Origin: a virus
Strand: one strand, 5' to 3'
Virus record (IMG/VR): IMGVR_UViG_3300031963_000006
Span: 62,001 to 126,000 of that record
DNA: 64,000 bases
The notes beneath the pieces are model-generated. The model was not told where the DNA came from. It was given only the letters and a program-made list of their open reading frames with translations, and did not search any database. Positions 16,755-25,549 of the stretch are shown piece after piece (the first letter of the stretch is position 1; the number at the start of each line of letters is the position of its first letter). A program made the position numbers and the translations under genes.

Positions 16755-19562
16755 ATGACAAGTCAAGAAGAAATCAAAGCGTTTCTAGAAGGAAACGACC
16801 CTGAAGAGCACATCGTTGCCATAGAATTTGATTACGTTTCAGATTCTATATATAAAATCAAAGAAGTACCTGGTAAAGGTAAAGAAATCAAAAAAGACAC
16901 ATTCGTTGCATTTGCGTGGGTCGGAGACCTACGAGGTTTAAATTTTTATCAGTCATCAAAGGCATTACAGAAAGAAGCTATGTCTAAGTATGGAATTATG
17001 ATTGATAAACTTGAGACAGGCGGTAATGAACGAATGGAAGAAGGTTTAAAGTATATGGTTAAATCCTTAAAGGGTTATCGTTCTTTAATTCAATTCTTCC
17101 GTGATGGGGGTGTTGACCCTTGGGGTGAAAGAACAAAAGACCTAATTATGATTTTACCACCAACCGAACAATATCTTATATCGAGAGAAAAACGACTATT
17201 TAAAGGATACGACGAATACAATGATATTACGAGGTTTGTATTCGACTTAGAGACGACCGCACTCGAACCAAAAGACGGTCGTATCTTTATGATAGGTATC
17301 AAGACAAACAAAGGATACCAAAAAGTAATTGAGTGTTCTAATGAGGACGAGGAGAGACTAGGACTTGTAGAATTCTTCAACATCATAGATGAGTTAAAGC
17401 CTAGTATTTTGGGAGGTTACAATTCCGCGAACTTCGATTGGTATTGGATATTCGAACGTTGTAAGGCTCTGAACCTCGATATTAAAAGAATTTGTAAAAC
17501 ACTTAACCCAAAACATACAATAAAGGAAAGTGAGAACTTACTTAAACTCGCCAACGAAGTTGAAAGATACAATCAGGTTGGAATGTGGGGGTATAACGTA
17601 ATTGATATTATTCACTCAGTCCGTAGAGCACAAGCAATTAATTCAAGTATTAAGTCAGCGGGTTTGAAATATATCACTCAATATATTGACGCGGAATCCG
17701 AAGACCGAGTTTATATTGACCACACCGAGATTGGCCCGATGTATGCCAAAAAGGAAGAATATTGGTTAAACATTAAGAACGGAAAATACAAGAAAGCCAA
17801 CAATCCTGAATTTAATTATTTAGATACAAGATTTCCTGGCACATACATTAAGACAACAGGTGATGATATTGTAGAGAGGTATCTCGACGATGACTTGGAG
17901 GAAACCTTACTTGTTGACGAAGAATTTAACCAAGGAACATTCCTACTTGCATCCCTTGTACCAACGACCTATGAGAGGGTATCTACTATGGGTACGGCAA
18001 CACTTTGGAAAATGTTGATGCTTGCTTGGAGTTACAAACACAAACTTGCAATTCCAAAAAAACAATCAAAAACGGATTTTGTTGGCGGATTGTCACGACT
18101 ATTAAAGGTTGGTTACTCTACAAAAGTATTGAAGCTTGACTACTCGTCACTTTATCCTTCAATCCAACTTGTACACGATGTGTTTCCTGATTGTGACATT
18201 ACAGGCGCAATGAAGGGTATGTTATCTTACTTCCGTAATTCTCGTATCATGTATAAGAACTTGGCGGCAGAATGGTATGATAAAGATAAAAAGACATCTT
18301 TAAAGTATGACCGTAAACAACTTCCGATTAAGATTTTCATCAACTCAATGTTCGGAGCTTTGTCGGCCCCACAAGTATTTGCGTGGGGTGATATGTATAT
18401 GGGAGAACAGATTACTTGTACTGGTAGACAATACCTTCGTATGATGATTAAGTTCTTTATGAAAAAAGGTTATACCCCACTTGTAATGGATACTGACGGT
18501 GTTAACTTTTCAAAACCTGAAGGTGTGGAGGATAGAGTTTATATCGGTAAAGGTTTAAACTGGAAAGTTAAGGAGGGTAAAGAATATCGTGGGGACGACG
18601 CAGATGTTGCCGAGTTTAACGACACATTTATGAGAGGTGAGATGGCATTAGATACTGATGGAACTTGGCCATCGTGTATCAATCTTGCTCGTAAGAATTA
18701 CGCGGTTATGGATGCCAAGGGTAAGATTAAACTCACGGGTAATACAATTAAGTCAAAGAAACTTCCACTTTACATTGAGGACTTTTTGGACAAGGGTGTT
18801 AAACAATTACTAGAGGGTAAGGGTCAAGAATTTATCGAATGGTATTATGAGTATGTTCAAAAAATCTATAACAAACAAATCCCACTTATGAAGATTGCCC
18901 AAAGAGCGAAAGTTAAATTGTCTATTGATGATTATAGAAAACGCTCAAAGGAAAAAACAAAAGCGGGTAATGAAATGTCGAGAATGGCACATATGGAACT
19001 TGCAATTCGTGATAATGTGGCAGTCAATCTTGGTGATGTGATTTACTATGTTAATAACGGTATTAAGGCTTCACACGGAGATGTTCAGAAAGTTAATAAA
19101 CCTAAAAAGGGTTGGTCAGATGAAACAAAAGAACAACATCTAAAAGAATTTGGTAAACCATTAAATGACAGTATTAATTCAATCATACAATTAAACTGTT
19201 ATAGGATTGAGCCATCAGATTTGGAAAACAATCCTGAAATGACAGGTGATTATAATGTACCAAGAGCGATTGCAACATTTAACAAACGAATTGAACCACT
19301 ACTTGTGGTATTCAAACAGGAAGTTCGCGATGGTTTGATTGTTGATAATCCTGAGGAAAGAATGTTCTTTACGAAAGACCAATCAGAACTAATTAATGGT
19401 TTACCGTTTGAAAAAGGTGACCAAGATACTTTGGAAGAAGTTTTGACAATATCAGAACCTGAAATGAAGTATTGGGAAAAACGAGGATTACATCCTGATT
19501 ATATGTATGAATTGGCGGATAAAGGGTGGGAAGAAAAATTAATTCAGTTTGAGTCCGTCTGA
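16755..19562 (+). CDS. 43: Family B DNA polymerase (T4 gp43-like)
   Basis: This replicative polymerase has 3'-5' proofreading. Exo I is FVFDLETTAL with D164 and E166. Exo II is the stretch GGYNSANFDWYWI. Polymerase motif A is KLDYSSLYPSIQ (Asp 462), motif B is KIFINSMFGA (526-535), and motif C is VMDTDGVNFS with D579 and D581. The length of 935 residues is close to T4 gp43 (898). The start is supported by the upstream promoter and leader. The 3' end overlaps a convergent minus-strand gene by 24 bases. Unlike T4, the gene sits between fibre and neck genes rather than next to the other replication genes. Confidence 0.95.
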   Translation: MTSQEEIKAFLEGNDPEEHIVAIEFDYVSDSIYKIKEVPGKGKEIKKDTFVAFAWVGDLRGLNFYQSSKALQKEAMSKYGIMIDKLETGGNERMEEGLKYMVKSLKGYRSLIQFFRDGGVDPWGERTKDLIMILPPTEQYLISREKRLFKGYDEYNDITRFVFDLETTALEPKDGRIFMIGIKTNKGYQKVIECSNEDEERLGLVEFFNIIDELKPSILGGYNSANFDWYWIFERCKALNLDIKRICKTLNPKHTIKESENLLKLANEVERYNQVGMWGYNVIDIIHSVRRAQAINSSIKSAGLKYITQYIDAESEDRVYIDHTEIGPMYAKKEEYWLNIKNGKYKKANNPEFNYLDTRFPGTYIKTTGDDIVERYLDDDLEETLLVDEEFNQGTFLLASLVPTTYERVSTMGTATLWKMLMLAWSYKHKLAIPKKQSKTDFVGGLSRLLKVGYSTKVLKLDYSSLYPSIQLVHDVFPDCDITGAMKGMLSYFRNSRIMYKNLAAEWYDKDKKTSLKYDRKQLPIKIFINSMFGALSAPQVFAWGDMYMGEQITCTGRQYLRMMIKFFMKKGYTPLVMDTDGVNFSKPEGVEDRVYIGKGLNWKVKEGKEYRGDDADVAEFNDTFMRGEMALDTDGTWPSCINLARKNYAVMDAKGKIKLTGNTIKSKKLPLYIEDFLDKGVKQLLEGKGQEFIEWYYEYVQKIYNKQIPLMKIAQRAKVKLSIDDYRKRSKEKTKAGNEMSRMAHMELAIRDNVAVNLGDVIYYVNNGIKASHGDVQKVNKPKKGWSDETKEQHLKEFGKPLNDSINSIIQLNCYRIEPSDLENNPEMTGDYNVPRAIATFNKRIEPLLVVFKQEVRDGLIVDNPEERMFFTKDQSELINGLPFEKGDQDTLEEVLTISEPEMKYWEKRGLHPDYMYELADKGWEEKLIQFESV

Positions 19563-19856
19563 AGATATAATGTACCAAATATTGTTTAGTTTCAATAGAT
19601 GAACACATGACCCTTTTTCTAATAAAATTTCATCATATTCTTCATCTATTTTATTTTCGGTACATGAAACAATCACAGGAGATAATGATTTAATTGTTAT
19701 TTCATTAGTTTTTTTATTATCTAAAACAACTTTATCCACTGTATTTTTAACCAAAATAAATTCTTCATCACTCGTCCAATATACAGGCTCCTCAACAATT
19801 TTTTTAATTGTGTAAACTTTTTGCCCCACTTGTTTTCGTAAAAATTTATTATCCAT
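19539..19856 (-). CDS. Hypothetical protein (105 aa) downstream of neck gene
   Basis: I chose the ATG at 19856, which begins MDNKFLRKQVGQKVYTIKKI 1 base after the stop of the gp13-like gene. An upstream start would overlap that gene by 65 bases. The protein is a small soluble alpha/beta protein with an acidic middle (ENKIDEEYDEILLEKG) and a repeated Ile/Val-rich strand pattern. It is last in a minus-strand unit with SNF2, SOD and the neck protein. Its 3' end overlaps the DNA polymerase gene on the other strand. The family is not recognised. Confidence 0.55.
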   Translation of the reverse strand: MDNKFLRKQVGQKVYTIKKIVEEPVYWTSDEEFILVKNTVDKVVLDNKKTNEITIKSLSPVIVSCTENKIDEEYDEILLEKGSCVHLLKLNNIWYIISSDGLKLN

Positions 19857-19857
19857 A

Positions 19858-20979
19858 TTAAATAACGTATATTTGTCTCGGCATTGCTGTAAATTTCTTT
19901 TGTTTGTTAAGATTTTCGGCAATCAATGCCTCTCTTTCCATTACTTTTTCAGGTTTCAATCTTGTCAAACGACCTTCAGCTCCGATTAATTCTTCAATTA
20001 ATTTTGATTTTTCATCTTTAGCCTCAGTGGCCAATGAAGCGTAGTCCATTGTTAATTCAGAATCAGGAGTTTTAATGTTACCACTAAACTTACCTCTTAC
20101 TCTTGATAAAGTTTCTTTTGCATATGCGAAAAACCACCTACGAACCCATATTTGAGATGGATTATTTAGGTCAATCCAATTTATTTTTTCAAAAGGTACA
20201 TCAGATGGTAACTTAATAATATCAGGATTGTCCTTTAAACATTTATCTCTATCGGCACCCTCAACATCATAATACCAATACCATACTTTTCCTCTCATTA
20301 GGGTGGCGTTACCGAAATCAAATTTACCTCCAGGTGTATTCATAAGATGTAACGCCTTTTTACCTTCAGGTAATGCGGTTACTCTATATGTTAAATCTCC
20401 AGCAATGATTCTTCTTTGAATGTTGATTTCTTGCATTCTTAATAACATGTCGAATGCTGGCATCATAAAGTATGACCCTGAATAACCCATCTGAGAATAA
20501 CCCGCGGGTCCACCTAATCCAACACCACCTAAGGCTCCAAATGACCAAGGGTCAAATAGTAAATTATTTAACTCGGCCGGAGTAAACCATAAAAGTTCAT
20601 TAAGTTCTCTATTAGCGGGAATTTCATAAATTTGTTGATTTGGTTGTAGTTGGACATAATCCTTCTTTAACACAGAATCACCTCCTGTCTGTAAACCAAC
20701 TATCTTAGAATAGGCATAGGTATATCTTTCTTCATAGTCTAAACTTTTTGTAATAAAAGCCTTTGACAAAGACTGAGTATCTAAATTAAGTCCATATAAC
20801 GAGGACCATTGTGACTCTATTAACCAATCTTGTACATATTGTGAATAATCATCAATAGATAATTCTAACAAAGAGTCTAATTGTTCGTCCTCAAGTTCCA
20901 CACTTCTAAGTGGGGCACCTAACAAGTGTCTTAATCTCTTATAGAGCTCACTTCTATATGGTTCTTCAATTATGGCCAT
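19858..20979 (-). CDS. 13: Probable neck protein (T4 gp13-like)
   Basis: The first 50 residues (ELYKRLRHLLGAPLRSVELE, then EQLDSLLELSIDDYSQYVQDW) follow the pattern at the start of gp13 neck proteins of T4-like phages: a short helix, 'LGAP', then an acidic helix ending in a Tyr/Asp-rich stretch. The middle has a Gly/Met-rich segment (LGGVGLGGPAGYSQMGYSG). The conserved-looking WIDLNNPSQIWVRRWFFAYA precedes a charged C-terminal helix. At 373 residues it is longer than T4 gp13 (309). Unlike the gp14- and gp15-like candidates, it is on the minus strand. A TATTTAT motif lies 15 bases upstream. Confidence 0.5.
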   Translation of the reverse strand: MAIIEEPYRSELYKRLRHLLGAPLRSVELEDEQLDSLLELSIDDYSQYVQDWLIESQWSSLYGLNLDTQSLSKAFITKSLDYEERYTYAYSKIVGLQTGGDSVLKKDYVQLQPNQQIYEIPANRELNELLWFTPAELNNLLFDPWSFGALGGVGLGGPAGYSQMGYSGSYFMMPAFDMLLRMQEINIQRRIIAGDLTYRVTALPEGKKALHLMNTPGGKFDFGNATLMRGKVWYWYYDVEGADRDKCLKDNPDIIKLPSDVPFEKINWIDLNNPSQIWVRRWFFAYAKETLSRVRGKFSGNIKTPDSELTMDYASLATEAKDEKSKLIEELIGAEGRLTRLKPEKVMEREALIAENLNKQKKFTAMPRQIYVI

Positions 20980-20994
20980 TGATTTGTTTATTAT

Positions 20995-21001
20995 ATAAAT
21001 A
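20995..21001 (-). promoter_or_regulatory. TATTTAT motif before gp13-like gene
   Basis: On the minus strand, AAATATTTATATAAT lies 15 bases before the ATG at 20979. It matches the core seen before most structural genes of the window and is oriented toward this gene. Confidence 0.5.
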
Positions 21002-21016
21002 TTTACTTAAATAGAA

Positions 21017-21796
21017 TTATTTTTGACCAAAGTTTACAGGTCCTTTTATACTCTCTAAAATTTGGGTTTTTGTGGTCTTTACTGACTCATTAGTTTCCTT
21101 ATCAGTTTTCAACTTGTAAAGTTCATTTACAAATTGCCAATTTACTACATCCCAAAAATTTTTAATATACTCGTCTCTTTTACTTTGGTATTTTAGATAA
21201 TACGCATGTTCCCAAAGGTCCAAACCTAGCAAAGGATATCCACCATCAATAACATTCATAAGTGGATTATCTTGATTGGCGGTTGACATAATCTTTAATT
21301 TATTATTCTTGGTTAAGATTAACCAAACCCATCCCGAACCAAATCTATCTTTAGCAGTTTCCTCAAATTCTTGTTTGAACTCATTAACACTACCAAAATG
21401 TTTTTTAATTTTTTCTATAACTTCACCTTCGGCCTTTTGTTTTTTTGGTGACAACATTTTCCAAAACATTGCATGATTAAAAGCCCCACCGGCGTTATTT
21501 CTAATTTTGTTATTATATCTACTTATTGATTTTACAATTTCCTCGAGTTCAACATCACCATAATCTTTTTTTGACAAAGCGTCGTTTAATTTTTTGACAT
21601 ATGTTTTGTAGTGATTGTTATAATGAACATCCATTGTTTTAGAATCAATGAAATTTTTTAAAGAAGAATATGAATATGGTAATTTATCGATACCAATTCG
21701 TTTCATTTCAGTTATAAGAAAGTTTTGATTATCTTTCTTTTCTTGTAAAATAATTTCTTCCTTAAGTAATTCGGCTTTAGACTCTAAGTTTTTCAT
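21017..21796 (-). CDS. sodA: Superoxide dismutase, Mn-type of the Fe/Mn family
   Basis: The enzyme converts superoxide to hydrogen peroxide and oxygen. Metal ligands are H58 (MDVHYNNHYKTYV), H108 (GGAFNHAMFW), and D193 with H197 (LDLWEHAYYLKY). The active-site Gln lies in the C-terminal domain (Q175 in TANQDNPL), and Gly occupies the alternative site before FNH. That is the MnSOD arrangement rather than the FeSOD one. The first 36 residues are a charged extension that ordinary SODs lack. The ATG at 21796 is preferred to a TTG one codon earlier. The gene sits between an SNF2 helicase and a neck gene, so it may protect the infected cell or be virion-associated. Confidence 0.9.
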   Translation of the reverse strand: MKNLESKAELLKEEIILQEKKDNQNFLITEMKRIGIDKLPYSYSSLKNFIDSKTMDVHYNNHYKTYVKKLNDALSKKDYGDVELEEIVKSISRYNNKIRNNAGGAFNHAMFWKMLSPKKQKAEGEVIEKIKKHFGSVNEFKQEFEETAKDRFGSGWVWLILTKNNKLKIMSTANQDNPLMNVIDGGYPLLGLDLWEHAYYLKYQSKRDEYIKNFWDVVNWQFVNELYKLKTDKETNESVKTTKTQILESIKGPVNFGQK

Positions 21797-21813
21797 CAAG
21801 ATATTTTATAGAT

Positions 21814-21820
21814 ATAAATA
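21814..21820 (-). promoter_or_regulatory. TATTTAT motif before sodA
   Basis: The minus strand reads AGATATTTATATCTATAAAA, 17 bases before the sodA ATG. AGATATTTATATCT is a near-palindrome. It has the same core and orientation as the other copies. Confidence 0.5.
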
Positions 21821-21833
21821 TCTCATTTTAGAC

Positions 21834-23573
21834 TTATAAACGAGAGTTTATTCTATTCATCAATTCTTCTATAAAATCAGCCTTATCCAAATTATCCCCC
21901 ATAACAGTATCGATTATATTTTTCTTTTTGGATAACATGTCATAAATAACCCCTTCAATCGTGTTGTCAAAAATTGGATAATAAACGGATACTGAATTTT
22001 TTTGACCGTATCTATAAGCTCTATCTTCGGCTTGTTGATGATGAGCGGGAACGAAAGATAGGTCGTTGAATATAACCGCCTCGGCAGCGGTCAAGGTTAA
22101 ACCAACTCCTGCAGCCAACAAATTACCCACGAATACTTTAATCTTATCGTTCTCTTGAAATTGGTCAACGGCATGTTGTCTCATTGGTTTACTTGTTGAC
22201 CCATCTAAACGAACCGCTTGTTTACCAAAATGGTCGGCAATTTTATTTAATGTGTCAGTAAAGTTGGTAAAGACTATAACTTTTTTATCTTGGTCAATAA
22301 TATTTTGAATTAATTCTATGGTATCTGAGACTTTTTCATCGGCAATTGTTTGTCTTACTTTCATTAACTTGTTAAATTGAACAGTTAATGATGATGATTC
22401 GTCTTTTCTATTTTCATACCAATTGTAATAATCACCCATCAACTCCTCATAAACTTTTGACTTTAATCTGAGATATACAGGAGAAATAATTTTATCGGGT
22501 AAATCTAAAACTTCAGTTTTTAATCTCCTGAGAACCTGTCGAGAAGTCCTATCTCTTAATTCCTCCAAATTTGAAGCCCCTGTAACATTCCAAACTTTTC
22601 TATTTCCGGCCTTAAATTGATATCCTTGACAATATCTTATGGCGTAGGCCATCCAATTTTGAGCAACGGGACTATCAATTAAACTTAATAGGTTAAAATA
22701 ATTCATCGGACGAGATGTCATTGGAGTTCCCGTTAACAACCACAGTCTTTTTACATTTTTGGCAAAACTATTAATCAATTTGGTTCTTTGAGCTTGAACA
22801 TTTTGAACATAGTGAGCCTCATCTATTATAATTAAATCAAAATTTCCTTGGGTTATAGGTGAATTTTGTTTGTCTTTTAAATCATAAAAATTCTTTATGA
22901 TATCATAGTTAACAATCACAAAATCATGTTCTAATGAGAAGTTTTTTCCCTCCGCAATATAAACACTCCTATCAGTGTAGTTTTGAATCTCTCTCATCCA
23001 ATTAATTTTGAGAGATGCGGGACATATTATTAATACTTTTTGAATACCCGTCTCTAACGCGGCAATAATTGTTGCGGTGGTTTTACCCAATCCCATGTCG
23101 TCAGCCAAAATAAACCTTGTACTACCAACCAATTTTTCAATAGCAATTTTCTGATGTTCTAAAGCGGGTCTATGTTTATACTTTTCATAGTCAACTGTAA
23201 CATCTTTAATAACGTGCGTTTTAATTATGGCACCTTTGGGTAACCAAAAATCGTGAAGAGTTTCCCCCGAAAAAACTTTACCCCATACATGATATGATTT
23301 TTCTTTTTCAACTAATAGTTTCTCAATCCACAATTCAGTAGGTATTTCAGAATAAAGTTTTTCATCGGCAATTTTCTTAGCAAAATATGGGTCCAAATCA
23401 ACCCATTTTTTAGCCACTTTCGGAACAACGTCATGATAAGTTGTAATATATTCAGATTGGGCTCTTGTAGGGTAAAACTTTTTGTTTGATTCTTTTTGAG
23501 TTTTTAATCTTAAAATATAATTGTTAGCACCCGAATACGACTCTAAAATATTCAGAGCTCTATTTTCAATCAT
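21834..23573 (-). CDS. SNF2-family DNA helicase/translocase
   Basis: This is an SF2 ATPase of the SNF2/SMARCAL1-like branch. Motif I is ADDMGLGKTTA (about residues 157-167 from the chosen start). Motif II is IIIDEAHYVQN (D251). Motif III is LLTGTPMTSRP. The C-terminal lobe has KVIVFTNFTDTL, then the SNF2 hallmark motif VI in QQAEDRAYRYGQKN. Such enzymes move on double-stranded DNA and remodel forks or protein-DNA complexes. In T4 the related job is done by UvsW. I chose the ATG at 23573 because a start at 23654 would overlap the divergent gene and add a hydrophobic stretch unlike the family. It heads the minus-strand unit. Confidence 0.85.
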   Translation of the reverse strand: MIENRALNILESYSGANNYILRLKTQKESNKKFYPTRAQSEYITTYHDVVPKVAKKWVDLDPYFAKKIADEKLYSEIPTELWIEKLLVEKEKSYHVWGKVFSGETLHDFWLPKGAIIKTHVIKDVTVDYEKYKHRPALEHQKIAIEKLVGSTRFILADDMGLGKTTATIIAALETGIQKVLIICPASLKINWMREIQNYTDRSVYIAEGKNFSLEHDFVIVNYDIIKNFYDLKDKQNSPITQGNFDLIIIDEAHYVQNVQAQRTKLINSFAKNVKRLWLLTGTPMTSRPMNYFNLLSLIDSPVAQNWMAYAIRYCQGYQFKAGNRKVWNVTGASNLEELRDRTSRQVLRRLKTEVLDLPDKIISPVYLRLKSKVYEELMGDYYNWYENRKDESSSLTVQFNKLMKVRQTIADEKVSDTIELIQNIIDQDKKVIVFTNFTDTLNKIADHFGKQAVRLDGSTSKPMRQHAVDQFQENDKIKVFVGNLLAAGVGLTLTAAEAVIFNDLSFVPAHHQQAEDRAYRYGQKNSVSVYYPIFDNTIEGVIYDMLSKKKNIIDTVMGDNLDKADFIEELMNRINSRL

Positions 23574-23634
23574 ATTTTCTATTTGTCCTGTTTCCAAAAC
23601 AATCTTTAATGTTATAAAAATAGTAAAAATTAGA

Positions 23635-23641
23635 TATTTAT
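23635..23641 (+). promoter_or_regulatory. TATTTAT motif 4 bases before a start codon
   Basis: AGATATTTATCAATATGG places the core only four bases before the ATG at 23646. The same arrangement occurs before the gene at 55692. If the core is a -10 element, the message would be leaderless or nearly so. Confidence 0.5.
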
Positions 23642-23645
23642 CAAT

Positions 23646-24161
23646 ATGGGACAACCAAGAGTACCGATTTCAAGAATAGGTAAATTTTTCGGAGCGGAGG
23701 ATTATGACCTTGATATATCAATGGGAGAGGAATGGTTACATGGTGATATGAATTTCACATTGGTTTTGTATAGTGTTGATAGATATAAGACTAAAACCGA
23801 TGATGTTTATGGAGAAACTCTAACTGACGGTATAAAGTTTAATCCACCAGTTGAATTTAAGGCATTTGTTCAAATAATGGCTCCTGAGAATAAAAATTTG
23901 GGAACTTCTAAAATAGAACAAACGGAACCTGGTAATATTAAAATTTCAGTATATCAAAAACATTTGGAGGAACTTGGGATTGATATAAACTTTGGTGATT
24001 ACATTGGATATTATGAAACTGAATCACGAGTTAGATACTATACGGTTAATAATGATGGTCGTGTTGTTTCAGATAACAAACACACATACGCTGGATATTT
24101 ACCTTTTTATAGAACAATAACCGCATCACCTGTGACGGATAACGAATTTAGAGGATTATGA
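23646..24161 (+). CDS. Probable neck/head completion protein (gp14 position)
   Basis: This 171-residue beta-rich protein starts MGQPRVPISRIGKFFGAEDY. The middle stretch (EPGNIKISVYQKHLEELGID, then INFGDYIGYYETESRVRYYTV) resembles the part of T4 gp14 where a hydrophobic strand pair is followed by 'GD-IYFP...FEI'. Position supports the call: it precedes a gp15-like gene and the sheath gene, as in the T4 order 13-14-15-18-19. It is shorter than T4 gp14 (256). Its stop overlaps the next start (ATGA). Confidence 0.4.
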   Translation: MGQPRVPISRIGKFFGAEDYDLDISMGEEWLHGDMNFTLVLYSVDRYKTKTDDVYGETLTDGIKFNPPVEFKAFVQIMAPENKNLGTSKIEQTEPGNIKISVYQKHLEELGIDINFGDYIGYYETESRVRYYTVNNDGRVVSDNKHTYAGYLPFYRTITASPVTDNEFRGL

Positions 24162-24316
24162 AAATAAAAATAACTGAATTACAATTACAAAAATTAACCG
24201 AAATGGTTGATTCAGAAAAAGTGGTTTGTGATGAGTGTGGGTGGTCGTGGAAATTATCAGAAGGAGGAGACGACCTTTATATCTGTCATAAATGTGGACA
24301 TAACAATGAAGAATAA
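24158..24316 (+). CDS. Small zinc-ribbon protein (52 aa)
   Basis: A 52-residue frame fits exactly between two structural genes, sharing ATGA with the gene before and TAATG with the gene after. A helical N-terminus (MKIKITELQLQKLTEMVDSE) leads into a four-Cys ribbon: C24-x2-C27 in VVCDECGWSW and C43-x2-C46 in ICHKCGHNN. It probably binds one zinc. Coupled translation with neck and tail-completion genes suggests a role in tail or neck assembly, but the function is unknown. Confidence 0.75.
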   Translation: MKIKITELQLQKLTEMVDSEKVVCDECGWSWKLSEGGDDLYICHKCGHNNEE

Positions 24317-25353
24317 TGCCATTACCTAAAAAAATTAAAAAACATATTCCTTTAACTCAACCTAAGACTTTATTAAGTAGGAGATATGAACTTGCTGAAA
24401 AAATTCAACAAGACGGGACATTTTTACCGAAGTCATTATTACATGCGGATTTGGATAAAGGATTTTTAGATTTTGTTAAAGATGAGTTAAAAACAATTGT
24501 TGATGGTAAAGTGGTCCCAATGGTTGACATTCTTATAACCACTCAAAATTGGGCTCAATTTACAGAAACTTGGAATTTCCAAAATTTAGATAAAAACGCG
24601 GAACCTCCATTCATTACAGTAGTCAGGGCACCTGAAGTTAAATTTGGAACGAATCCTGCGGTAATGTACAATATACCAAATAGAAAACAATATTTTTATG
24701 CTCAAGTTCCGACTTGGGACGGGAATAGACAAGGGTTCGATGTATATAAAATACCACAACCTGTTCCTGTAGATATAACTTATTCTGTGAAAATTATTTG
24801 TAATAGAATGAGAGAATTAAACTCATTCAATAAAAATGTCATAGAAAAATTTGCATCAAGACAGGCTTATCAGGTTATTAAAGGTCATTATATTCCAATT
24901 ATAATGGGTGAAATTTCTGATGAATCAGTTATGGAACTCGAGAAAAGAAAGTTTTATATACAAAATTATTCATTTACAATGTTAGGTTTTTTAATTGATG
25001 AGAATGAATTTGAGGTGTCACCCGCAATTTCAAGAGTTTTACAATTAACTGAAACTGAAAGAAAAGATGTTAGAAGGCAAAAGAAAAGAAATTCAAATCC
25101 TGATAGCACAACTATGAACATAGATTTTCCTGTGGATGTCGACATTTATACCAAAAAATTTGATTATTCAGTTAATGTCAATATTAGTAATCCTGTCAAT
25201 ATATCGTCATATTCGGTTTATATTAATGACAATTATTTTGGTGATGATGTTTTACAAATACAGATTAATAATGGGGACGTTTTAAAAATATCGGTAGTTA
25301 AATCAGATTACTATAGTCAAACATCTATGGTATTCAACAATCTTTTGGTTTAA
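24316..25353 (+). CDS. 15: Probable tail completion/sheath stabiliser protein (gp15-like)
   Basis: This protein has 345 residues. The central part follows the plan of T4 gp15. A strand block (VPMVDILITTQNWAQFTETW) is followed by PVDITYSVKIICNRMRELNS, a helix, IPIIMGEISDESVMELEKRK, and FYIQNYSFTMLGFLIDE. In gp15 this corresponds to 'IYELSIFTRYEDDMFQ' and then 'RRRIEWSLTFEVNGWM'. The last 80 residues are an added beta-domain after a basic linker (DVRRQKKRNSNPD). gp15 caps the tail end and joins it to the neck. Placement just before the sheath gene agrees. I infer this from fold-level resemblance, not close identity. Confidence 0.45.
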   Translation: MPLPKKIKKHIPLTQPKTLLSRRYELAEKIQQDGTFLPKSLLHADLDKGFLDFVKDELKTIVDGKVVPMVDILITTQNWAQFTETWNFQNLDKNAEPPFITVVRAPEVKFGTNPAVMYNIPNRKQYFYAQVPTWDGNRQGFDVYKIPQPVPVDITYSVKIICNRMRELNSFNKNVIEKFASRQAYQVIKGHYIPIIMGEISDESVMELEKRKFYIQNYSFTMLGFLIDENEFEVSPAISRVLQLTETERKDVRRQKKRNSNPDSTTMNIDFPVDVDIYTKKFDYSVNVNISNPVNISSYSVYINDNYFGDDVLQIQINNGDVLKISVVKSDYYSQTSMVFNNLLV

Positions 25354-25514
25354 TCCTCACCGTAAATATCTTTTTTTTCTTTACAGGTTTCAATAATAAG
25401 TTTCTCTAAAAACCTATAAATCTTAACTCCTTTCTTGTCACAATAATCTTTTAATAGTTTGTGAACATCTTTTGAAATCTTTAAATTCTTTATTTCTCGA
25501 CCGTTCTGCAACAT
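25350..25514 (-). CDS. Small ribbon-helix-helix-like protein (54 aa)
   Basis: On the minus strand, ATG at 25514 opens a 54-residue frame: a strand-like start (MLQNGREIKNLKISKD), then two helices (VHKLLKDYCDKKGV and KIYRFLEKLIIETCKEK). This is the size and layout of a small Arc-type or CopG-type regulator. Its stop overlaps the stop of the gp15-like gene by 3 bases (convergent). A TATTTAT motif and a terminator-like hairpin lie in its leader. It could be a local repressor of the sheath region. Confidence 0.65.
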   Translation of the reverse strand: MLQNGREIKNLKISKDVHKLLKDYCDKKGVKIYRFLEKLIIETCKEKKDIYGED

Positions 25515-25518
25515 AAGA

Positions 25519-25543
25519 TAAAAAAGGCAGAAAATAGTCTGCC
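25519..25543 (-). terminator. Terminator-like hairpin in the leader of the small RHH gene
   Basis: On the minus strand GGCAGA, a 6-base loop and TCTGCC are followed by TTTTTT, an intrinsic terminator pattern. It sits between the TATTTAT motif (25550-25556) and the start codon (25514), so it would stop most transcripts before the gene unless bypassed. Confidence 0.6.
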
Positions 25544-25549
25544 CAATTT

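Noticed and set aside
23574-23654. A longer start for the SNF2 helicase
   Set aside because: It would cross the start of the divergent gene at 23646 and add a hydrophobic stretch that is just the translated intergenic region.
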